From Wagnerdoeblera sp046292685 (GTDB lineage: Bacteria > Pseudomonadota > Alphaproteobacteria > Rhodobacterales > Rhodobacteraceae): a stretch of DNA of 8,142 nt. The stretch covers positions 1 to 8,142 of the forward strand of contig NZ_JBKBQM010000078.1 of the NCBI RefSeq assembly GCF_046292685.1, written 5' to 3'. Below, in pieces: positions 5,941 through 8,142 of this stretch (position 1 is the stretch's first letter; each line of letters begins with the position of its first letter). The position numbers were made by a program, and so were the translations under genes. A model generated the notes under the pieces. It saw nothing but the letters and a program-made list of their open reading frames with translations. It had not been told where the DNA came from and made no database searches.

Positions 5941-6486
5941 ATGTCCCGCATCCTTTTCCCCGCGCTGTTGCTGCTGGCCGTTCCGGCCTTCGCCCATACC
6001 GGGCAGGGCGATCACGGCCACTTCCTGTCGGGCGTCCTGCATCCACTGACGGGCGCCGACCACATGCTGGCGATGGTTGCGGTCGGGCTTTGGGCCGCGC
6101 TGGCCGGCGGTCGGGCCGTCTGGGCGATGCCGCTGACCTTTGTGGCCGCCATGCTGGCCGGTGGCAGCATGGGCAGCGGCGGGGCCGAACTGGCGCTGAC
6201 AGAGCCCGCAATCCTGGCATCGCTGATCCTGATCGGCGCGGCAGCGGCCGCTGTCGCCCGGTTGCCGTTGGCTGCGGCCATGGCGCTGCTTGTCCCCTTC
6301 GGTCTTGCCCACGGCTACGCCCACGGGGCCGAAGGGCCGGGAGGGATCGGCTATGCGGCCGGCTTCATGCTCGCCACGCTTGCGCTGCACGTGGTGGGAC
6401 TGGTGTTTGGCAAGGCCATGCCGCTGCTGGCGCGCATCGGTGGCGGTGGCGTGGCACTGGCCGGTGCCGTGCTGGCCCTGGCATAA
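5941..6486 (+). CDS. ureJ: HupE/UreJ-family membrane protein, probable nickel transporter
   Basis: 181-residue inner-membrane protein of the HupE/UreJ family, whose members are found in hydrogenase and urease operons and are thought to supply nickel (some carry cobalt). A signal-peptide-like start (residues 1-18, ending AFA) is followed by histidine-rich HTGQGDHGHF (19-28), then HPLTGADHMLAM at 34-45, the diagnostic family motif. A second histidine cluster, FGLAHGYAHGAE, lies at 120-131. Membrane helices lie at about 40-57, 61-78, 88-106, 109-128, 136-157 and 163-181. ATG 5941 follows AGAGG at 5931-5935. The gene is inserted between ureA and ureB, and its stop overlaps the ribosome binding site of ureB, so it is part of the operon. 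Its place here fits nickel supply for urease. Whether it imports Ni across the inner membrane has to be inferred from relatives. Confidence 0.9.
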   Translation: MSRILFPALLLLAVPAFAHTGQGDHGHFLSGVLHPLTGADHMLAMVAVGLWAALAGGRAVWAMPLTFVAAMLAGGSMGSGGAELALTEPAILASLILIGAAAAAVARLPLAAAMALLVPFGLAHGYAHGAEGPGGIGYAAGFMLATLALHVVGLVFGKAMPLLARIGGGGVALAGAVLALA

Positions 6487-6497
6487 GGATGTTGCCC

Positions 6498-6803
6498 ATG
6501 ATCCCCGGAGAATTGTTTCCCGCCGAGGGCGACATCGTGCTGAACGCCGGCGCGCCGGTGACCGTGCTGCTCGTGGCCAACACCGGCGACCGCCCGGTGC
6601 AGGTCGGCAGCCACTACCATTTCGCCGAAGCCAACGCCGGCCTGTCGTTCGACCGCGCCGCCGCCCGCGGCCAGCGGCTCGACATTCCTGCCGGCACCGC
6701 CGTGCGGTTCGAACCGGGGCAAACGCGCGAGGTGCGCCTTGTGCCCTTGTCGGGTGCCCGGGTGGTCTACGGTTTCAACGCGCAAGTCATGGGGCCGCTG
6801 TGA
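6498..6803 (+). CDS. ureB: Urease beta subunit UreB
   Basis: 101-residue structural beta subunit of urease. Family features: MIPGELFP at the start, GDIVLNAG at 11-18, DRPVQVGSHYHFAEAN at 31-46, LDIPAGTAVRFEPGQTREVRLV at 61-82 (two conserved stretches), and YGFNAQVMG at 91-99. Start ATG 6498 is preferred over ATG 6489 because AAGGA (6485-6489) sits 8 bases before it and the protein then begins exactly as other UreB proteins do. The gene is complete and looks intact. In a normal urease operon ureC, encoding the nickel-containing catalytic alpha subunit, follows directly. Here the next sequence is a pair of hairpins and then a cyclase-family gene, so UreB has no visible catalytic partner. Confidence 0.96.
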   Translation: MIPGELFPAEGDIVLNAGAPVTVLLVANTGDRPVQVGSHYHFAEANAGLSFDRAAARGQRLDIPAGTAVRFEPGQTREVRLVPLSGARVVYGFNAQVMGPL

Positions 6804-6841
6804 TGCTTGACGCCGCGCGGCCCCGGTGGAAGGCTGCCCCC

Positions 6842-6860
6842 GGCGCGAACGCTTCGCGCC
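6842..6860. terminator. Strong hairpin after ureB, possible terminator or attenuator
   Basis: A perfect 8-bp stem, GGCGCGAA (6842-6849) and TTCGCGCC (6853-6860), with a 3-base loop, 38 bases after the ureB stop. A second, smaller hairpin follows (GCGCGG 6870-6875, CCGCGC 6879-6884). Neither has a following T-run, so they are not classical intrinsic terminators, though GC-rich genomes often lack the T-run. They may attenuate transcription between ureB and the cyclase gene, stabilise the upstream mRNA end, or act as a DNA site. Confidence 0.4.
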
Positions 6861-6915
6861 TCAGCACCAGCGCGGGCCCCGCGCGGGTCCGCCCATCCGA
6901 CAGGGAGTAGGACTC

Positions 6916-7731
6916 ATGTGCAACGCCTGCCTGATCGAAGACGTCAAGGCATCCATGCTGTCGCGGCGCAAGCTGTTCACCGGCGCCGCCGCCACCACCG
7001 CCGCGGTGATGGCCGCGGGCCTGACCACCGCGCGCCCCGCGCTGGCACAGTCTTCGGGCAAGGTCGTGGACCTGACGCATGGCTATGACGGCAGCTTTCC
7101 CACCTTCGACGGCAACCCCGGCATCCTTTACGAACCGGCCGTCAAGTTCGCCGATTCCGGCTATCAGCTCTGGAAGCTGACGATCTTCGAACACACCGGC
7201 ACCCACATCGACGCGCCCTTGCACTTTACCGCCGATGGCACCTCGGTGGCCGACCTGCCCCCCGAACGCCTCGTCTGCCCGCTCTGCGTGATCGACCTCA
7301 AGGCCAAGGCGAAAGACGACGCCAACGCGATGGTCGAACCCGAGGATATCGAAAAGTGGGTCTCGGCCAACGGCGCGATTCCCGCCGGCGCCTGCGTGGC
7401 GATGAACTCGGGCTGGGCCGACAAGGTGGCCACGCCCGAATTCCGCAACACGCCCGACGGCAAGTTCGCCTTCCCCGGCTTCTCCAAGGCCGCCACCGAC
7501 ATGCTGGCCGGCATGGACGTGGCCTGCATCGCGGTCGATACCCTGTCGCTCGACCCCGGCAACTCGGCCGATTTCGCGGTGCATTTCAGCTGGCTGCCCG
7601 GCGGCCGCTACGGGATCGAGAACATCGCCGGCCTCGACAACGTGCCTGCCGCCGGCGCCACGATCTTTGTCGGCGCGCCCAAGCACAAGGGCGGCACCGG
7701 CGGCCCCGCCCGCGTGATGGCGGTGGCCTGA
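6916..7731 (+). CDS. Tat-exported cyclase-family (PF04199-type) metal-dependent hydrolase
   Basis: 271-residue protein of the cyclase/kynurenine-formamidase superfamily, whose members hydrolyse amide, formamide or lactam bonds (KynB, isatin hydrolase). The metal-binding signature HTGTHIDAPLH is at 93-103 (H93, H97, D99, H103). Later family positions are DTLSLDPGN at 208-216, VHFSWLP at 222-228 and IENIAGLD at 234-241. A twin-arginine signal is evident: SRRKLF at 16-21, a hydrophobic stretch to about 36 and cleavage likely after ALA (44), so the enzyme probably works folded in the periplasm. ATG 6916 is chosen for AGGGAG at 6902-6907. An internal ATG at 6955 (residue 14) also has AAGG before it and would remove an odd MCNAC start. 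The next gene overlaps by one base (TGATG). The substrate is unknown. Position after ureB hints at nitrogen scavenging, but that is inference. Confidence 0.88.
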   Translation: MCNACLIEDVKASMLSRRKLFTGAAATTAAVMAAGLTTARPALAQSSGKVVDLTHGYDGSFPTFDGNPGILYEPAVKFADSGYQLWKLTIFEHTGTHIDAPLHFTADGTSVADLPPERLVCPLCVIDLKAKAKDDANAMVEPEDIEKWVSANGAIPAGACVAMNSGWADKVATPEFRNTPDGKFAFPGFSKAATDMLAGMDVACIAVDTLSLDPGNSADFAVHFSWLPGGRYGIENIAGLDNVPAAGATIFVGAPKHKGGTGGPARVMAVA

Positions 7732-8126
7732 TGTCCACCGTCCCGCTTCTGTCCGACGATCAGGCCAGCCCGGCGGCGCGGGACGTCTTCGACGACATCC
7801 GCACCAAACGCCAGACCGATTACGTCAACAACTTCTGGCGCGCGCTGGCCCACGATCCGGTGCAACTGGCCCATGTCTGGGGCCGGCTGCAACAGGTCAT
7901 GGCCCCCGGCGCGCTCGACCCGCTGGTGAAGGAGATGCTCTATATCGCCGTCTCCACCGCCAACGGCTGCAGCTACTGCGTCCACAGCCACACGGCGGCG
8001 GCGCGCGCCAAGGGCATGACGCCGGCGATGCACGCCGAACTGCTGGCCGTGGTGGCGATGGCCGCGCAGACCAACGCGCTGGCCACCGCGCTGCAAGTCC
8101 CGGTGGACGACCGCTTTCTTGCCTGA
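7731..8126 (+). CDS. AhpD/carboxymuconolactone decarboxylase-family CxxC protein
   Basis: 131-residue, all-helical small protein of the carboxymuconolactone decarboxylase/AhpD superfamily. The redox-type motif is present in full: EMLYIAVSTANGCSYCVHSHTAAARAKGM, with E68, C80, C83 and H87 in the CxxCxxxH arrangement of AhpD-like peroxidase or disulfide reductase members. True gamma-carboxymuconolactone decarboxylases normally lack this CxxC pair, so a thiol redox role is more likely than ring-cleavage chemistry. The protein has no signal peptide and should be cytoplasmic, unlike its exported neighbour. Its ATG overlaps the cyclase stop (TGATG) and has no good ribosome binding site of its own, so it depends on coupled translation. 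It ends 16 bases before the window edge, and those bases hold nothing recognisable. The family is certain; the reaction is not. Confidence 0.87.
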   Translation: MSTVPLLSDDQASPAARDVFDDIRTKRQTDYVNNFWRALAHDPVQLAHVWGRLQQVMAPGALDPLVKEMLYIAVSTANGCSYCVHSHTAAARAKGMTPAMHAELLAVVAMAAQTNALATALQVPVDDRFLA

Positions 8127-8142
8127 CCCCCGCGCGCGCCCC

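Noticed and set aside
6803..6910. A 35-codon open frame starting at the TGATG after ureB
   Set aside because: It runs straight through both hairpins, has no recognisable similarity, is rich in A/R/P/S as expected for random GC-rich sequence, and has no ribosome binding site of its own. It could only be real by coupled translation, and nothing supports that.

Overview
The window is very GC-rich (visibly near 70% G+C). It has tightly packed genes, TGATG stop/start overlaps and GGAGG-type ribosome binding sites. Gene content and protein character suggest an alphaproteobacterium, most likely a Rhodobacteraceae-like organism; this assignment is inference from style, not from a marker gene. The left edge (first 80 bases) contains only G and C, in long homopolymer runs. 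It looks like low-quality sequence at a contig end rather than biology.

Layout, left to right. (1) 116-2033, plus strand: two overlapping permease genes of a dipeptide/oligopeptide-type ABC importer (DppB-like, DppC-like), closed by a strong rho-independent terminator at 2065-2097. The ATPases and binding protein are not in view. (2) 2247-3302, plus strand: a single YeeE/YedE-family membrane protein (probable thiosulfate or related sulfur-compound transporter) with exactly three cysteines. Two similar GTTCC-type dyads precede it. (3) 3238-4521, minus strand: a DUF3422-family protein of unknown function (soluble N-terminal part, helical coiled-coil-like stretch, two C-terminal membrane segments). 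It converges on the YeeE gene and overlaps its 3' end by 65 bases. (4) 4522-4816: a divergent control region with a 10-bp-arm dyad beside the DUF3422 start and a separate 16-base palindrome. (5) 4817-6803, plus strand: the first part of a urease operon, ureD-ureA-ureJ(hupE)-ureB, with very short gaps. (6) 6842-6884: two hairpins just after ureB. (7) 6916-8126, plus strand: a Tat-exported cyclase-family (PF04199-type) metal amidohydrolase, translationally coupled to an AhpD/carboxymuconolactone decarboxylase-family CxxC protein.

The most notable point is that the catalytic urease subunit gene ureC, and ureE/F/G, do not follow ureB. The exported cyclase and the CxxC protein occupy that position. 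Either the urease operon is split or interrupted here with ureC further on, or the cluster has been rearranged, or the contig is chimeric. UreD, UreA and UreB cannot make an active urease without UreC and the Ni-loading factors.

No tRNA, rRNA, CRISPR array, transposase or integrase was recognised. Most other long open frames are shadows caused by the high GC content.
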